A DNA stretch of 64,000 nucleotides from an uncultured Bacteroidales bacterium (lineage in GTDB: Bacteria > Bacteroidota > Bacteroidia > Bacteroidales > UBA932). The translations under genes and the position numbers were made by a program. The notes beneath the pieces were generated by a model that searched no databases, was not told where the DNA came from, and saw nothing but the letters and a program-made list of their open reading frames with translations. This document shows positions 24,544 through 34,315 of the stretch, piece after piece (within the stretch, counting starts at the first letter, position 1; every line of letters begins with the position of its first letter). Where the stretch lies: the NCBI GenBank assembly GCA_900318955.1, contig ONMJ01000002.1, positions 54,923 to 118,922 of the forward strand, read 5' to 3'.

Positions 24544-25479
24544 ATGATGTTTTCACTTATCATACCTGTCTACAATGTAGAGAAGTATCTCAAAGAGTGC
24601 CTGGAAAGTGTTCTCTGCCAGACTTATGAGGACTGGGAAGCTATCTGCATAAATGACGGATCGACGGACGGCTCTGCTACGATTCTAGAAGAATATGCTG
24701 CCAAAGATAGCCGTTTCAAGGTCATTTCGCAGTCTAACGGAGGCCTTTCCGTCGCTCGTAATTCCGGTTTAGAGGCGGCTTCAGGAGATTATGTCCTTTT
24801 CCTTGACAGCGACGACTATCTCGAGAAGGATGCTCTCCGGATTATCGCCGATAACCTTTCTGACGAAGATATTCTCTGCTTTAGCGGAAGACGTTTTTTC
24901 GATGAATCTGGAGAATATGAGAAAGCTGATGACTTGCCGAAAGAATCTTTTGAGACAGGATGGGAGTATTATTCCAAGCACGCCCTAGATAAGAGGAACT
25001 TCGCCTTTGTCTGCGTCGTTCTCCGTTGTTACAGAAGAGCTTACCTTCTTGAGAATCGGCTCCGATTCAAACCGGGGATATACCATGAAGACAACATGTT
25101 CACTCCCCTTGCCTGCTACTATGCAAAGAAGGTAAAAATCATACCTGATGTTCTTTATGACTATCGGGTACGAGGAAGCAGCATAATGACGACACGAAGC
25201 CTCAAGCACAAGGAAGATATCCTTACTATAGCGAACTCTTTGGCGGCGTTCTTCGTTCCGCAGGCAGGAATTGAGAAAACGACTGTTTATAAAGCACTTA
25301 CCCATCACTACCAGAGCGTTTTTATTGACAAAGTCTCTCGAAAAGAAGAAAGGCATCTACTCTCAATGGTAGATTGGAAACTATACAAGACCGTTTCAAG
25401 GACAAAGGCAAGGCATCGAGTACAGTATCTCGCATTGAGAATCAGTCCCAGTCTATTCCGGCTTATAGCCAAAATATAG
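24544..25479 (+). CDS. GT2 family glycosyltransferase
   Basis: A 311-aa enzyme (MMFSLIIPVYNVEKYLKECLESVLCQTYEDWEAICINDGSTDGS; VLFLDSDDYLEKDAL with SDD metal site; FKPGIYHEDNMFTPLAC as the acceptor/base block). It starts 6 nt after the previous gene; two tandem ATGs are possible (24544 or 24547). The acceptor and donor are not predictable. The basic C-terminus is compatible with membrane-surface association. Confidence 0.9.
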   Translation: MMFSLIIPVYNVEKYLKECLESVLCQTYEDWEAICINDGSTDGSATILEEYAAKDSRFKVISQSNGGLSVARNSGLEAASGDYVLFLDSDDYLEKDALRIIADNLSDEDILCFSGRRFFDESGEYEKADDLPKESFETGWEYYSKHALDKRNFAFVCVVLRCYRRAYLLENRLRFKPGIYHEDNMFTPLACYYAKKVKIIPDVLYDYRVRGSSIMTTRSLKHKEDILTIANSLAAFFVPQAGIEKTTVYKALTHHYQSVFIDKVSRKEERHLLSMVDWKLYKTVSRTKARHRVQYLALRISPSLFRLIAKI

Positions 25480-25482
25480 ATA

Positions 25483-26511
25483 ATGAGATTCTTTGAACTT
25501 ATGAGTAAAAAAACAAACATTGTCGTTTTAACCCCCGTCAGGAATGAAGCATGGGTTTTGGATGCTTTCCTTACTTGCACCAGTTCCTGGGCTGATTATA
25601 TCATTTTGGCCGACCAGCACAGTAACGATGGAACACGGGAGATTGCACAAAAATACGAAAAAGTAATTCTTATTGATAATCCCACAGACGAGTGGTATGA
25701 GTATATTTGCAGAACTCGACTATTAGAAGAAGCTGCGAAAATTCCTGGAGATAAAATTATATTCGGATTGGATGCAGACGAGTTCCTTTCTGAAGGATTC
25801 GAAAAGTCTGAAAGCTGGCAACGCATTATTAACTCACAAAAGAATGAAATTTTCTGCTTTAACTGGCTAAATCTATTCGATAATTTCTTTACTGCCGAAT
25901 ATACAAACATGCATTTTGAGTGGGCTGCGCACTACGATGCGTCTATAGATTTCGTCGACGAATACAAGGTCAGAGAACGTCATGCAGTCCATTGTTCCAG
26001 AATTCCTTGCTTAGAAACTAGTCGTTGTAATTACATAAACGTCGACGATTTTTGGGTCATTCATCTAGCTAAGTTAAATCATGAAAAGATGCGTCAGAAA
26101 TTCGATTTCTATCAGGTTACATGGGTAGATAAAAACGAGGATAGAGCAAATCCTATAAGAATGTACAGAGGATATAACAAATTCTATTCTAATAACATAT
26201 CAAACTTAAGTAATCCTATTAAATTATGCTGCAAAGATTCTACAAAAGACTATTCTTATTTGGTAAAAACTTCTGATTATGGGAAGCATTACATAGACGA
26301 AATTAAGCAGGTTTTTAATAGAGAGGGGTTAGAAAAGTTTTATAAACTTTGTATATGGGACAATCCATACTTAAAAGAAGCGGGATTTAATCCCAAAATT
26401 CCTATTAAATACAGATTACTACACAATTACTTACGAAAAACCCAAGAAAAATCAGAGAGTAAGATTATTAACTACTTAGATAAATTACTGAAACGACTAT
26501 ACCGATTTTAA
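25483..26511 (+). CDS. GT2 family glycosyltransferase
   Basis: A 342-aa protein. TNIVVLTPVRNEAWVLDAFLTCTSSWADYIILADQHSNDGTREIAQKYEKV and IFGLDADEFLSEGF (DAD metal site) identify the GT-A fold of the sort found in lipopolysaccharide-modifying GT2 enzymes. The first codon is ATG 25483; an alternative ATG at 25504 (MSKKTNIVV) would fit better with the usual family start. The second half is AT-rich compared with flanking genes. Confidence 0.82.
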   Translation: MRFFELMSKKTNIVVLTPVRNEAWVLDAFLTCTSSWADYIILADQHSNDGTREIAQKYEKVILIDNPTDEWYEYICRTRLLEEAAKIPGDKIIFGLDADEFLSEGFEKSESWQRIINSQKNEIFCFNWLNLFDNFFTAEYTNMHFEWAAHYDASIDFVDEYKVRERHAVHCSRIPCLETSRCNYINVDDFWVIHLAKLNHEKMRQKFDFYQVTWVDKNEDRANPIRMYRGYNKFYSNNISNLSNPIKLCCKDSTKDYSYLVKTSDYGKHYIDEIKQVFNREGLEKFYKLCIWDNPYLKEAGFNPKIPIKYRLLHNYLRKTQEKSESKIINYLDKLLKRLYRF

Positions 26512-26524
26512 TGGTTTATTTTAA

Positions 26525-27469
26525 ATGAGATTCTCTGTCATCATCCCACTTTACAACAAGGCTCCCTACATAGAAAAGGCGCTCCAATCTGTGTTGGAAC
26601 AGACCTTCGATGATTTCGAGGTAATAGTTGTTGATGACGGAAGTACAGATAATTCATATTCAACAGCCCGATCAGTGTTGGAAGTCTCTGAGAGGCCATT
26701 CAAGCTTATTCATCAAGAGAATGCCGGGGTAAGCACGGCCCGGAATAACGGCGTTGCCGCATCACATGGTGAGTTTATATGTTTCCTCGACGGCGACGAT
26801 TGGTGGGCTCCTACCTTCCTTGAAAAGATAGACGAACTGATTCGGGAATATCCCGAGGCAGGCATCTATGGGACCAATTATTACTATGTTAAAAATGGCC
26901 GACAGAGAGTATGCGTCACAACCGCTGAAACTGGATATATTAATTACTGCAAGGCCTACTCTGAGAAACTTCAGATGCCTCTTTGGACAGGAGCTGTAGC
27001 CATTCCACGTATTATTTTTGATAAAATGGAAGGTTTTAGATCTAATCTTTCCTTGGGTGAAGATTTTGATCTTTGGATTAAAATAGCATTACAATACCGG
27101 GTTGCTTTTCTTAATAATCCACAATCATATTACAACCAAGATGCTGACGTGAGGTGGAGACTCGTCAGCAAGCTTCATGATCCATCATCTCACATGCTCT
27201 GGAATCTTGACTATCTTGCTGATGAAGAAGCCAGAAACCCGGATTTCAAGCATCTTGTTGACAACATCCGTGTTTATTCATTACTCCCCTATTATCTTTC
27301 GAAAAAGTATAGAGAAACGGCGAAAAAAGAACTCAACAAGGTAGATTGGACTTTGCAGGATACGAAAACCCGCCGACAATACAGTCAGCCGATAGCACTA
27401 CTTAAGGCAAAGATGGCCTTCCGGAAATGCGGCTCTGCTGTCAAACAATGGATACTAAGACACATATGA
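26525..27469 (+). CDS. GT2 family glycosyltransferase
   Basis: A 314-aa GT-A enzyme: MRFSVIIPLYNKAPYIEKALQSVLEQTFDDFEVIVVDDGSTDNS; CFLDGDDWWAP as metal site; SLGEDFDLWIKIALQY as the base-containing block. It begins 13 nt after the previous stop, and its stop overlaps the next start by 4 nt (ATGA), which suggests translational coupling. Confidence 0.9.
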   Translation: MRFSVIIPLYNKAPYIEKALQSVLEQTFDDFEVIVVDDGSTDNSYSTARSVLEVSERPFKLIHQENAGVSTARNNGVAASHGEFICFLDGDDWWAPTFLEKIDELIREYPEAGIYGTNYYYVKNGRQRVCVTTAETGYINYCKAYSEKLQMPLWTGAVAIPRIIFDKMEGFRSNLSLGEDFDLWIKIALQYRVAFLNNPQSYYNQDADVRWRLVSKLHDPSSHMLWNLDYLADEEARNPDFKHLVDNIRVYSLLPYYLSKKYRETAKKELNKVDWTLQDTKTRRQYSQPIALLKAKMAFRKCGSAVKQWILRHI

Positions 27470-28179
27470 TACCCAAAATCATCCACTACTGCTGGTTCGG
27501 CCGCGGCCAGATGCCGGAGCTTGCCATCAGGTGCATAGAGTCATGGCACAAATACATGCCGGACTATGAGTACAAGCTCTGGAACGAGGACAACTTCGAT
27601 GTCAACAGCACTCCCTATACAAAGGAGGCCTACGAGGCGAGGAAGTTTGCCTTTGTGACAGATTATGTAAGACTTTACGCCCTATACACTGAAGGCGGAA
27701 TCTACATGGATACGGACGTAGAGGTCCTGAAACCATATGATGACCTTCTTAGTCTTTCCGGATTTACAGGATATGAAGGGAGCAAATACCAGCCCCCTGT
27801 CACTGGAACTATGGCAAGCGAAGCTGGCGGAGAGTGGGTCAAAGAACAACTTGATTCTTATACCGATTCTCATTTCATTCTGCCAGATGGAAGCTATGAC
27901 ATTACGACGAATACAGTGAGAATTTCCCGGATTATGAGAGAAGGAGGATTCATTCAGAATGGGGAAAAACAAGTTTTCAAAGGCATGCATATTTTTCCAG
28001 TAGAGTATTTTTGCCCCAGACAGACAACCGGAGAGTTCTTTCTGTCTGAGAATACGTACTGCGATCACCATTTTATGGGTTCCTGGGACGATAGAAAGAA
28101 AAACAACTTACTACTACGTCTAATTGGGAACAAAAACATGATTAGGCTGATAAAATTAAAACGAAAAATTATAGGATAG
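27466..28179 (+). CDS. GT32 capsular polysaccharide glycosyltransferase
   Basis: A 237-aa GT32 protein: MIPKIIHYCWFGRGQMPELAIRCIESWHKYMPDYEYKLWNEDNFD, FVTDYVRLYALYTEGGIYMDTDVEVLKPYD (DXD in MDTDV) and YCDHHFMGSW. It is a stand-alone relative of the N-terminal domain of the fusion at 20560. The ATG at 27466 is inside the ATGA overlap; the frame extends 39 nt further upstream but conservation starts at MIPKIIHY. Confidence 0.9.
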   Translation: MIPKIIHYCWFGRGQMPELAIRCIESWHKYMPDYEYKLWNEDNFDVNSTPYTKEAYEARKFAFVTDYVRLYALYTEGGIYMDTDVEVLKPYDDLLSLSGFTGYEGSKYQPPVTGTMASEAGGEWVKEQLDSYTDSHFILPDGSYDITTNTVRISRIMREGGFIQNGEKQVFKGMHIFPVEYFCPRQTTGEFFLSENTYCDHHFMGSWDDRKKNNLLLRLIGNKNMIRLIKLKRKIIG

Positions 28180-28185
28180 CATCCA

Positions 28186-29592
28186 ATGATTCCATATTTT
28201 CCGAAACAGATTTCATACAGAGCAATCATAGTATACCTGGCTGCTCTTATATCTATTAGCATTTTTTACTCCGATTACGCTATGAGTTTCGGCTACATGG
28301 CAGCTGGTCTGCTATGCGTTGCTGGATTCTTCCTAGCCACGACGGAGTGGACCAGAAGTGCAAGGGTGCTTCCAGAGAAACAGTTTCTGACGCATGTCTT
28401 TATTGTCGCCTTCATTCTCAGGCTAATCTGGGTTGTCTTTTCATATTTCTATTACTCTAGGGTTACTGGAACCCCTTTTGAATTCGCCGCTGTAGACTCT
28501 ATCGGATATCACGAAGACGCAGAATGGATGGCCTCGGAAAGTTGGGCAACGACCAAATACTACTTATTTGAATCCCATTTAATTGGTTTGTCTGATACTG
28601 GTTACTATTTGTATCTGACCACGATTTATCGTATTTTTGGTCCGCACATTATTATTCCACGTATCATTAAGGCTCTTCTTAGTGCATACATGTGCATATT
28701 GATATACAAAATATGCATGCGCACCTTTGACGAATCTGTCGCAAGGATGGCAGCAATTATGTGCTGCCTGATGCCGAACATAATCATCTACTGCGGTTAT
28801 CACCTCAAGGAGACGGAGATGATTTTTATAGCAGTTGCTTTCTTGGAGCGCACAGACTACCTCCTTAGAGCAAATAAATGGAATTTCGTAAATATCTTGA
28901 TTCCAATGCTTCTTGCTGGAAGCTTGTTCTTCTTTCGAACGGTCATGGGAGCGGCTGCTGTCTTCTCGTTCTTGACATCTGTCCTCATTATCAATACGCC
29001 CAGCATGAAGAAAGGATGGAAACGCACGGCAATTATAGGATGGGGCCTTGCTGCAGTACTCGTCGCTGGTGGAGGCACAATAATGACTGAGGTTGAGGGA
29101 CTATGGGAAGAAAAGGAAGATCAGGTCACCAGTAAACGATTACAACAAACTCTTCGTGGCAACCAATGGGCTCAATATGCCACCGGCACCGTCATGGCGC
29201 CTATGGTCTTTGTCCTCCCCTTTTCAACAATGATTGACGTTGACGAGCAGTATGGCCAGCAGGAAAAGCACGGAGGCAACTTTGTCAGAAACTTCATGGG
29301 TATATTCGCTCTGCTTGCCATCTACGAAGCTTTCAGAAGAAAACAATGGAGGAATTTCGCACTTATCGGATCCTTCGTAATTGCCTATCTTGGAGTTATT
29401 TCCCTCAGTGGATTCAGTAATGCGGAACGCTTCCTCCTCCCAGGTCTACCGGGGCTGATAATGATGTGGGCATACGGAGTATCGACACTAAGAGAGAAGA
29501 CTTGGAAACTGGTAACTCCCTGGTGCGTAATTGTTTTCGCAATGGAATTCGCCTGGGCATTCTTCAAGCTCGGCAGCCGCGGACTGTTCTAA
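28186..29592 (+). CDS. Multi-pass membrane protein, GT-C glycosyltransferase-like (GT39/ArnT style)
   Basis: A 468-aa protein with about eleven hydrophobic segments. After the third segment a loop contains FAAVDSIGYHEDAEWMA, acidic residues placed as in GT-C enzymes that use polyprenyl-phosphate sugars. SLFFFRTVMGAAAVFSFL and FSNAERFLLPGLPGLIMMW lie further on. It is the only obvious polytopic protein of the locus besides Wzm and the acyltransferase, so a Wzy-like polymerase is an alternative; the HEDAEWMA loop favours GT-C. It starts 6 nt after the GT32 gene. Confidence 0.6.
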   Translation: MIPYFPKQISYRAIIVYLAALISISIFYSDYAMSFGYMAAGLLCVAGFFLATTEWTRSARVLPEKQFLTHVFIVAFILRLIWVVFSYFYYSRVTGTPFEFAAVDSIGYHEDAEWMASESWATTKYYLFESHLIGLSDTGYYLYLTTIYRIFGPHIIIPRIIKALLSAYMCILIYKICMRTFDESVARMAAIMCCLMPNIIIYCGYHLKETEMIFIAVAFLERTDYLLRANKWNFVNILIPMLLAGSLFFFRTVMGAAAVFSFLTSVLIINTPSMKKGWKRTAIIGWGLAAVLVAGGGTIMTEVEGLWEEKEDQVTSKRLQQTLRGNQWAQYATGTVMAPMVFVLPFSTMIDVDEQYGQQEKHGGNFVRNFMGIFALLAIYEAFRRKQWRNFALIGSFVIAYLGVISLSGFSNAERFLLPGLPGLIMMWAYGVSTLREKTWKLVTPWCVIVFAMEFAWAFFKLGSRGLF

Positions 29593-29605
29593 TTGACCAG
29601 CAACA

Positions 29606-30751
29606 ATGATAAAACTTTTGACAATAATCGGAGCAAGGCCGCAGATAATTAAGGCTGCGGCGATCTCCAGAGCTATCAAGAATCATTTCTCTGATAGAAT
29701 TGAGGAGAAGATTCTCCATACGGGACAGCATTATGACGACAATATGTCGAAGGTTTTCTTCGATGAACTCGGGATACCGGCACCGGACTATAACCTTGGG
29801 GTCGGCTCCGGCAAGCATGGAGAACAGACTGCCAAAATCATCGTAGGAGTAGAGGAAGTACTTCTATCTGAGCACTTTGACGGTGTCATAGTCTATGGAG
29901 ACACCAACTCCACCCTCGCCGCCGCCGTTGCAGCATCAAAGCTCCATATACCTCTTTTCCATATCGAAGCCGGCCTCCGTTCATTCAACATGACCATGCC
30001 GGAAGAGATCAACAGAATCGTCTGCGATCAGCTCTCGTCAATCCTTTTCGCTCCTACAGAAACAGCCATCGACAACCTCCGAAAGGAGGGCTTCATGACT
30101 AGCCCTGCAAAATTCGCCGGCGGAAAAGGCCGTCTCGTCGTAAACTCCGGTGATGTGATGTACGATAATAGCATGTACTTCGCTGCCATCGCCGAGGAAA
30201 AGTCCAGCATCCTGAAAGAGAACAATCTGAGAGCCGGAAAGTATATACTGACAACCATCCACCGGCCCGCCAATACCGATTCTCCGGAGAGATTGACATC
30301 GATTATTGCCGCCCTCATCTCAATCGCCGAAGCGAACGGTGAGGGCCTTGTATTCCCCCTTCATCCTAGGACAAGGAACCTCCTCGCTAAAAACCTCCGC
30401 CCCGATGTCTACGAGAAATTGAACTCCTCTCCAAAGGTCAAAATTCTCCCCCCGGCATCATTCTTTGACATCATTGTGCTTGAAAAGAACGCCCACATTA
30501 TAATGACCGATAGCGGCGGAGTCCAAAAAGAATCCTTCTTCTTCGAAAGGCCCTGCGTCATCCTCCGCGGAGAGACAGAGTGGGTGGAGATAGTCACCCA
30601 TGGAGCTGGGATTATAGCCGATGCTGACGGAGATACAATCAAGGAAGCATACAACAAGCTCTCCGGCCAAAGTGTTTCCTTCCCGAGGCTCTTTGGAGAC
30701 GGGAATGCCGCCACCAAGATACTTGATACAATCCTCGAGTACCTAGCATGA
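29606..30751 (+). CDS. wbpI: UDP-GlcNAc(3NAc)A / UDP-GlcNAc 2-epimerase, non-hydrolysing (WbpI-like)
   Basis: A 381-aa GT-B-fold epimerase: MIKLLTIIGARPQIIKAAAISRAI, LHTGQHYDDNMSKVFFDELGI, VIVYGDTNSTLAAAVAASKLHIPLFHIEAGLRSFNMTMPEEINRI and IIMTDSGGVQKESFFFERPCVILR. The GARPQIIK variant and MPEEINR are more like WbpI, which epimerises UDP-GlcNAc(3NAc)A at C2, than like classic WecB (GTRPEAIK, present at 37800). The combination with WbpD, WbpE and WbpB relatives supports this. The stop overlaps the next start by 4 nt. Confidence 0.83.
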   Translation: MIKLLTIIGARPQIIKAAAISRAIKNHFSDRIEEKILHTGQHYDDNMSKVFFDELGIPAPDYNLGVGSGKHGEQTAKIIVGVEEVLLSEHFDGVIVYGDTNSTLAAAVAASKLHIPLFHIEAGLRSFNMTMPEEINRIVCDQLSSILFAPTETAIDNLRKEGFMTSPAKFAGGKGRLVVNSGDVMYDNSMYFAAIAEEKSSILKENNLRAGKYILTTIHRPANTDSPERLTSIIAALISIAEANGEGLVFPLHPRTRNLLAKNLRPDVYEKLNSSPKVKILPPASFFDIIVLEKNAHIIMTDSGGVQKESFFFERPCVILRGETEWVEIVTHGAGIIADADGDTIKEAYNKLSGQSVSFPRLFGDGNAATKILDTILEYLA

Positions 30752-31662
30752 AAGTCCTGATTGTAGCTCGATGCAAACAAGGCAGATATGCTCCATTCAT
30801 AGTGGAGCAGGTCAATGCTTTGCAAAAGCAAGGAGTTGATTTTGAATTCTTTCCGGTGACAAAAAGAGGGCTCGCTGGGTACTTAAGCCAAGTCCGGGGC
30901 TTAAAAAGAGCCCTAAAAGTGTACCATCCCGACCTCATCCATGCCCACTACGGTCTATGCGGACTTCTTGCTAACCTTCAAAGGAGAATCCCGGTAGTTA
31001 CAACCTATCATGGAAGCGATATCAACGATCCTCGAATCCTGAAACTTTCGAAGATTGCTATAAGACTATCCAAATTCAATATCTTTGTCTCCCAAAAGAA
31101 TATCGATACTGCAAAAGTCCGGAAGAACTATGCTCTGATCCCATGCGGAATCAATCTCGAAGACTATCCTGAGATGGATAAAGCTAAGGCGAGAAAGCTT
31201 ATGGGCCTTGACCCCGATAAGAAATACGTCCTTTTTGCCGGAGCCTTTGACAACGCGGTGAAAAATGCTCCTCTGGCTATTTCGGCAATGGCTCTGGTTC
31301 CAGAAGCGGAACTTCTTGAGCTAAAGGGATATACTCGATCCGAGGTCGCTACTCTAATGAACGCTGTCGACTGCTTTCTGATGACATCCCACACAGAGGG
31401 TTCCCCCCAAGTCATAAAAGAAGCCCTCGCCTGCGGCTGCCCAATAGTCAGTGTGGACGTAGGAGATGTTAAAGAACAAATCAAAGGCGTTGACGGATGC
31501 TGTATCGCCGAAAGGGAAAAAGAGGACATTGCAAGCAGGGTGAAAAATGCCTTCGCATTCGTAAATAGGACTGCCGGGAGGAAGTCGATACTAACTAAAG
31601 GCCTCGACAATACCAGCATTGCCGTCAGAGTCAAAGAACTATATTACAATATTTATCGATGA
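30748..31662 (+). CDS. GT4 family glycosyltransferase
   Basis: A 304-aa GT-B retaining-type enzyme. PDLIHAHYGLCGLLANLQRRIPVVTTYHGSDIND is the acceptor-domain block; IPCGINLEDYPEMDK, YVLFAGAFDNAVKNAPLAI and FLMTSHTEGSPQVIKEALACGCPIVSVDVGDVKEQI (E.S...EAL with the catalytic EX7E-like arrangement) define the nucleotide-sugar domain. It is short for GT4 but all core blocks are there. Coupled by ATGA overlaps to genes on both sides. Confidence 0.9.
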   Translation: MKVLIVARCKQGRYAPFIVEQVNALQKQGVDFEFFPVTKRGLAGYLSQVRGLKRALKVYHPDLIHAHYGLCGLLANLQRRIPVVTTYHGSDINDPRILKLSKIAIRLSKFNIFVSQKNIDTAKVRKNYALIPCGINLEDYPEMDKAKARKLMGLDPDKKYVLFAGAFDNAVKNAPLAISAMALVPEAELLELKGYTRSEVATLMNAVDCFLMTSHTEGSPQVIKEALACGCPIVSVDVGDVKEQIKGVDGCCIAEREKEDIASRVKNAFAFVNRTAGRKSILTKGLDNTSIAVRVKELYYNIYR

Positions 31663-32717
31663 AAATACTTGTATATCTAGGACATCCAGCTCACTTCCAT
31701 AACTACAAGAATACAATAGCCGCTCTTAAAGAGCATGGCCATGAAGTCGAAGTACTCATAAAAAAGAAGGATATACTCGAAGACCTTCTAAAGAATGCAG
31801 GTATTCCCTACCATAATATACTCAAAGAGGGCCGCAAGAATTCTAAAATTGGAATTGCTATAGGTACTATTAAACGTGCACTGAGAGTCAATAGTTTCTG
31901 TCGTTCATTCCATCCCGACATCCTTACTGGTTCAAGCGTAGAAAACTCTCTCATCGGACCGCTTAGGCATATCCCTGTAATCAATATAGGGGAAGATGAT
32001 GCCAGTATCGTACCTTTATATGCGAAATTGACTTATCCAGGAGCCAGCGTTATTCTTTGCCCTGAGTCTTGCAGCTGTGGAAAATGGGACTATAAAGCGG
32101 TCAAATACCCTGGTTTCCAGGAGCTAGGTTATCTACATCCTGAGAACTTTACTCCCGATAAAAACGTTGTAAAAAAGTATTTCAATCCGGATGAGCCGTA
32201 TTTCATCATGAGATTTTCCGGACTGAAGGCCCATCACGACACTGGGGTCCGAGGAATAAATAATGCCATCGCAGGCCGTCTTATTGAGATACTCAAACCT
32301 CACGGCCGTGTTTTTATCACATCGGAAAGACCTCTGAGCGATGATCTTGAGCCATATCGTATTGCTATAAATCCTCTGGATATTCATCATATTCTAGCCT
32401 TTGGTGAGATCTATATTGGAGATAGTCAGACAATGGCAATAGAATCCGGAGTTCTCGGTGTGCCTTTTATCAGATTCAACGACTTTGTCGGACAGATCGG
32501 TTGCCTTGCTCAACTCGAGGATTATTTCAAACTTGGTTTTGGGATTAAACCAGACAACGAGGACAAACTCTATGAGACTGTCAAGGGGCTTCTAGCGATG
32601 CCCGACCGTAAGGAAGTCTATCAGCAGAGGAGACAGAAAATGCTCTCAGAGACTATCAACTTCGCCGACTTCCTTACTAACTATATTGAGAGTTATCCAA
32701 TCAAGAAAAGGTCATGA
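31659..32717 (+). CDS. DUF354 family protein, GT-B-like
   Basis: A 352-aa protein starting MKILVYLGHPAHFHNYKNTIAALKEHGHEVEVLIKKKDIL, with a GSSVENSLIGPLRHIPVINIGEDDAS block and IYIGDSQTMAIESGVLGVPFIRFND near the C-terminus. This is the DUF354 family (PF04007), distantly like UDP-sugar epimerases and GT-B transferases, and often found in archaeal and bacterial polysaccharide clusters. No biochemical role is known to me. It overlaps both neighbours by 4 nt, so it belongs to the same translational block as the epimerase and the GT4 gene. Confidence 0.78.
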   Translation: MKILVYLGHPAHFHNYKNTIAALKEHGHEVEVLIKKKDILEDLLKNAGIPYHNILKEGRKNSKIGIAIGTIKRALRVNSFCRSFHPDILTGSSVENSLIGPLRHIPVINIGEDDASIVPLYAKLTYPGASVILCPESCSCGKWDYKAVKYPGFQELGYLHPENFTPDKNVVKKYFNPDEPYFIMRFSGLKAHHDTGVRGINNAIAGRLIEILKPHGRVFITSERPLSDDLEPYRIAINPLDIHHILAFGEIYIGDSQTMAIESGVLGVPFIRFNDFVGQIGCLAQLEDYFKLGFGIKPDNEDKLYETVKGLLAMPDRKEVYQQRRQKMLSETINFADFLTNYIESYPIKKRS

Positions 32718-33337
32718 AAGATTATCTTCCGCTCGAATGGCAGGAATTGCCAAGATACGAATCAGCAGGCCTTCTTAAGTCAACCCGCCGTTCTGCAAAA
32801 GAACATGGTTACAAGTCCGCTCTCTGGTTTGGTATAATCCGCCTCAAGGACCATTGGCTCAACAATTGGTCAACACATTGTCCATGGGGCGGACTAAGGA
32901 AATGGATGCAGCGCTGCAGAGGAGTCAAAATCGGAAAGAATGTCCATTGGGGAACAAACATCATAGTTGATTATCCATATCCCAATTTCGTGATTGTAGA
33001 GGATGGGGCCTCGCTCTCCGGAAACGACTACATACTAACGCATTCCAAGCCTCTTAAATACCATCAGGCTTGCTCAGAGTCATATGTCGCTCCTGTAATT
33101 ATTCATAAGCACGCCTGGATTGCCCTCAATGTAACTATCCTTCCTGGAGTAGAAATTGGAGAAGGCTCGATTGTCTCAGCCGGTAGCGTAGTCAGCAAAG
33201 ATGTACCTCCTTTTACTGTCGCGAGCGGAAATCCAGCCAAAGTTGTAGCAGATATCGCACCTCTTATAAAAGACAATTATTCATCGGAAGAATTCGAGCA
33301 TCTCCTCGCTGAAAGAAAAAAGAAATACAAAATCTGA
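32714..33337 (+). CDS. Hexapeptide-repeat acyltransferase (WbbJ-like)
   Basis: A 207-aa protein with an extended N-terminus containing WGGLRKWMQRCRGVKIGKNVHWGTNIIVDYPYPNFVIVEDGASLSGNDYILTHSKP, then HKHAWIALNVTILPGVEIGEGSIVSAGSVVSKDVPPFTVASGNPAKVV, typical of the maltose/galactoside O-acetyltransferase fold with catalytic His in LTHS. Its position directly before an acyl carrier protein suggests it might transfer an ACP-bound acyl group rather than acetyl-CoA; that is inference. Confidence 0.85.
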   Translation: MKDYLPLEWQELPRYESAGLLKSTRRSAKEHGYKSALWFGIIRLKDHWLNNWSTHCPWGGLRKWMQRCRGVKIGKNVHWGTNIIVDYPYPNFVIVEDGASLSGNDYILTHSKPLKYHQACSESYVAPVIIHKHAWIALNVTILPGVEIGEGSIVSAGSVVSKDVPPFTVASGNPAKVVADIAPLIKDNYSSEEFEHLLAERKKKYKI

Positions 33338-33341
33338 TTAT

Positions 33342-33569
33342 ATGGAACTAAATGAATTCATAACAAAATTTGCGGATCAGTTCGAAGATACCGATCCGGC
33401 CGATATCACTGCCTCAACCACCTACAAAGACCTTGATGAGTGGAGTTCTCTGATAGCTTTTTCTGTGATAGCCATGGTAAAAGTTGAGTACGGTAAGACC
33501 CTTACAGGAGCTGAAATTCGCCATTGCAGCACCGTAGAAGACCTATTCAATACTATTGCAGCAAAATAA
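33342..33569 (+). CDS. Acyl carrier protein
   Basis: A 75-aa acidic helical protein with the phosphopantetheine site in LDEWSSL (S36 precedes Leu as in the DSL motif) and the following helix IAFSVIAMVKVEYG. It is more divergent than housekeeping AcpP, as expected for a dedicated carrier. Its stop overlaps the start of the SDR gene by 1 nt. With the SDR and KAS III genes it makes a compact cassette that could build a short acyl group for sugar decoration. Confidence 0.87.
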   Translation: MELNEFITKFADQFEDTDPADITASTTYKDLDEWSSLIAFSVIAMVKVEYGKTLTGAEIRHCSTVEDLFNTIAAK

Positions 33570-34315
33570 TGGAGAAGAATCCTTTCTCATTATCCGGGAA
33601 GACTGTTCTCGTCACTGGTGCCTCTTCGGGGATCGGCCGTGCGACTGCAATTCTCTGCTCCGAGATGGGGGCGAAAGTCATCATTACAGGAAGAAATGCC
33701 GAGCGGCTTGAAGACACCTTCAAGGCACTCGAGGGAGATGGACACTCAAAGATAATTGCAGATCTATGCAAAGCCGATCAAAGAGAATCCATAGTCGGAC
33801 AGATTCCCCTTCTCGACGGTATCGTCCACTGTGCCGGAATTGGGCATAGGAAACCAGCCAAAAGTCTGACAGAAGATGATATAGTCTCAGTAATGGGGGC
33901 TAATTTTAATTCTGCCGTCCTCTTTCAAGCATCACTTCTGAACGGAAGGAAGATCAATAAAGGAGCGTCCATAGTTTTCCTTTCATCAAGAACAGCGGAA
34001 GTCCCGACCATCGCGAATGCTCTCTACAGTGCATCGAAGGGGGCTATTCAATCCTATGCAAGAAGTCTGTCCCTCGAGCTTGCTCCTCGCCAAATCAGAG
34101 TCAACTGCATCTGCCCTGCAATGGTATGGACTCCCCTTGTTCTCGGAGAGGGAGTGACAGAAGAAGAGTTGAAAGAGCAGGAAGCACTATATCCGCTCAA
34201 AAGGTATGGAAAACCTGAAGACATTGCAAACCTCGCCGTTTTCCTCCTCTCCAGCGCATCATCCTGGATGACTGGTACTTCCATAGATATTACAGGAGGG
34301 GCAACAGGAGTATGA
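33569..34315 (+). CDS. SDR-family oxidoreductase (FabG-like)
   Basis: A 248-aa short-chain dehydrogenase: TGASSGIGRAT for NAD(P) binding, HCAGIGH, catalytic Ser in VFLSSRTA, Tyr and Lys in ALYSASKGAIQSYARSLSLELA, and WMTGTSIDITGGATGV at the end. In this setting it most likely reduces a 3-ketoacyl-ACP to the hydroxyacyl-ACP. Start at the ATG overlapping the ACP stop (33569); its own stop overlaps the KAS III start by 4 nt. Confidence 0.9.
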   Translation: MEKNPFSLSGKTVLVTGASSGIGRATAILCSEMGAKVIITGRNAERLEDTFKALEGDGHSKIIADLCKADQRESIVGQIPLLDGIVHCAGIGHRKPAKSLTEDDIVSVMGANFNSAVLFQASLLNGRKINKGASIVFLSSRTAEVPTIANALYSASKGAIQSYARSLSLELAPRQIRVNCICPAMVWTPLVLGEGVTEEELKEQEALYPLKRYGKPEDIANLAVFLLSSASSWMTGTSIDITGGATGV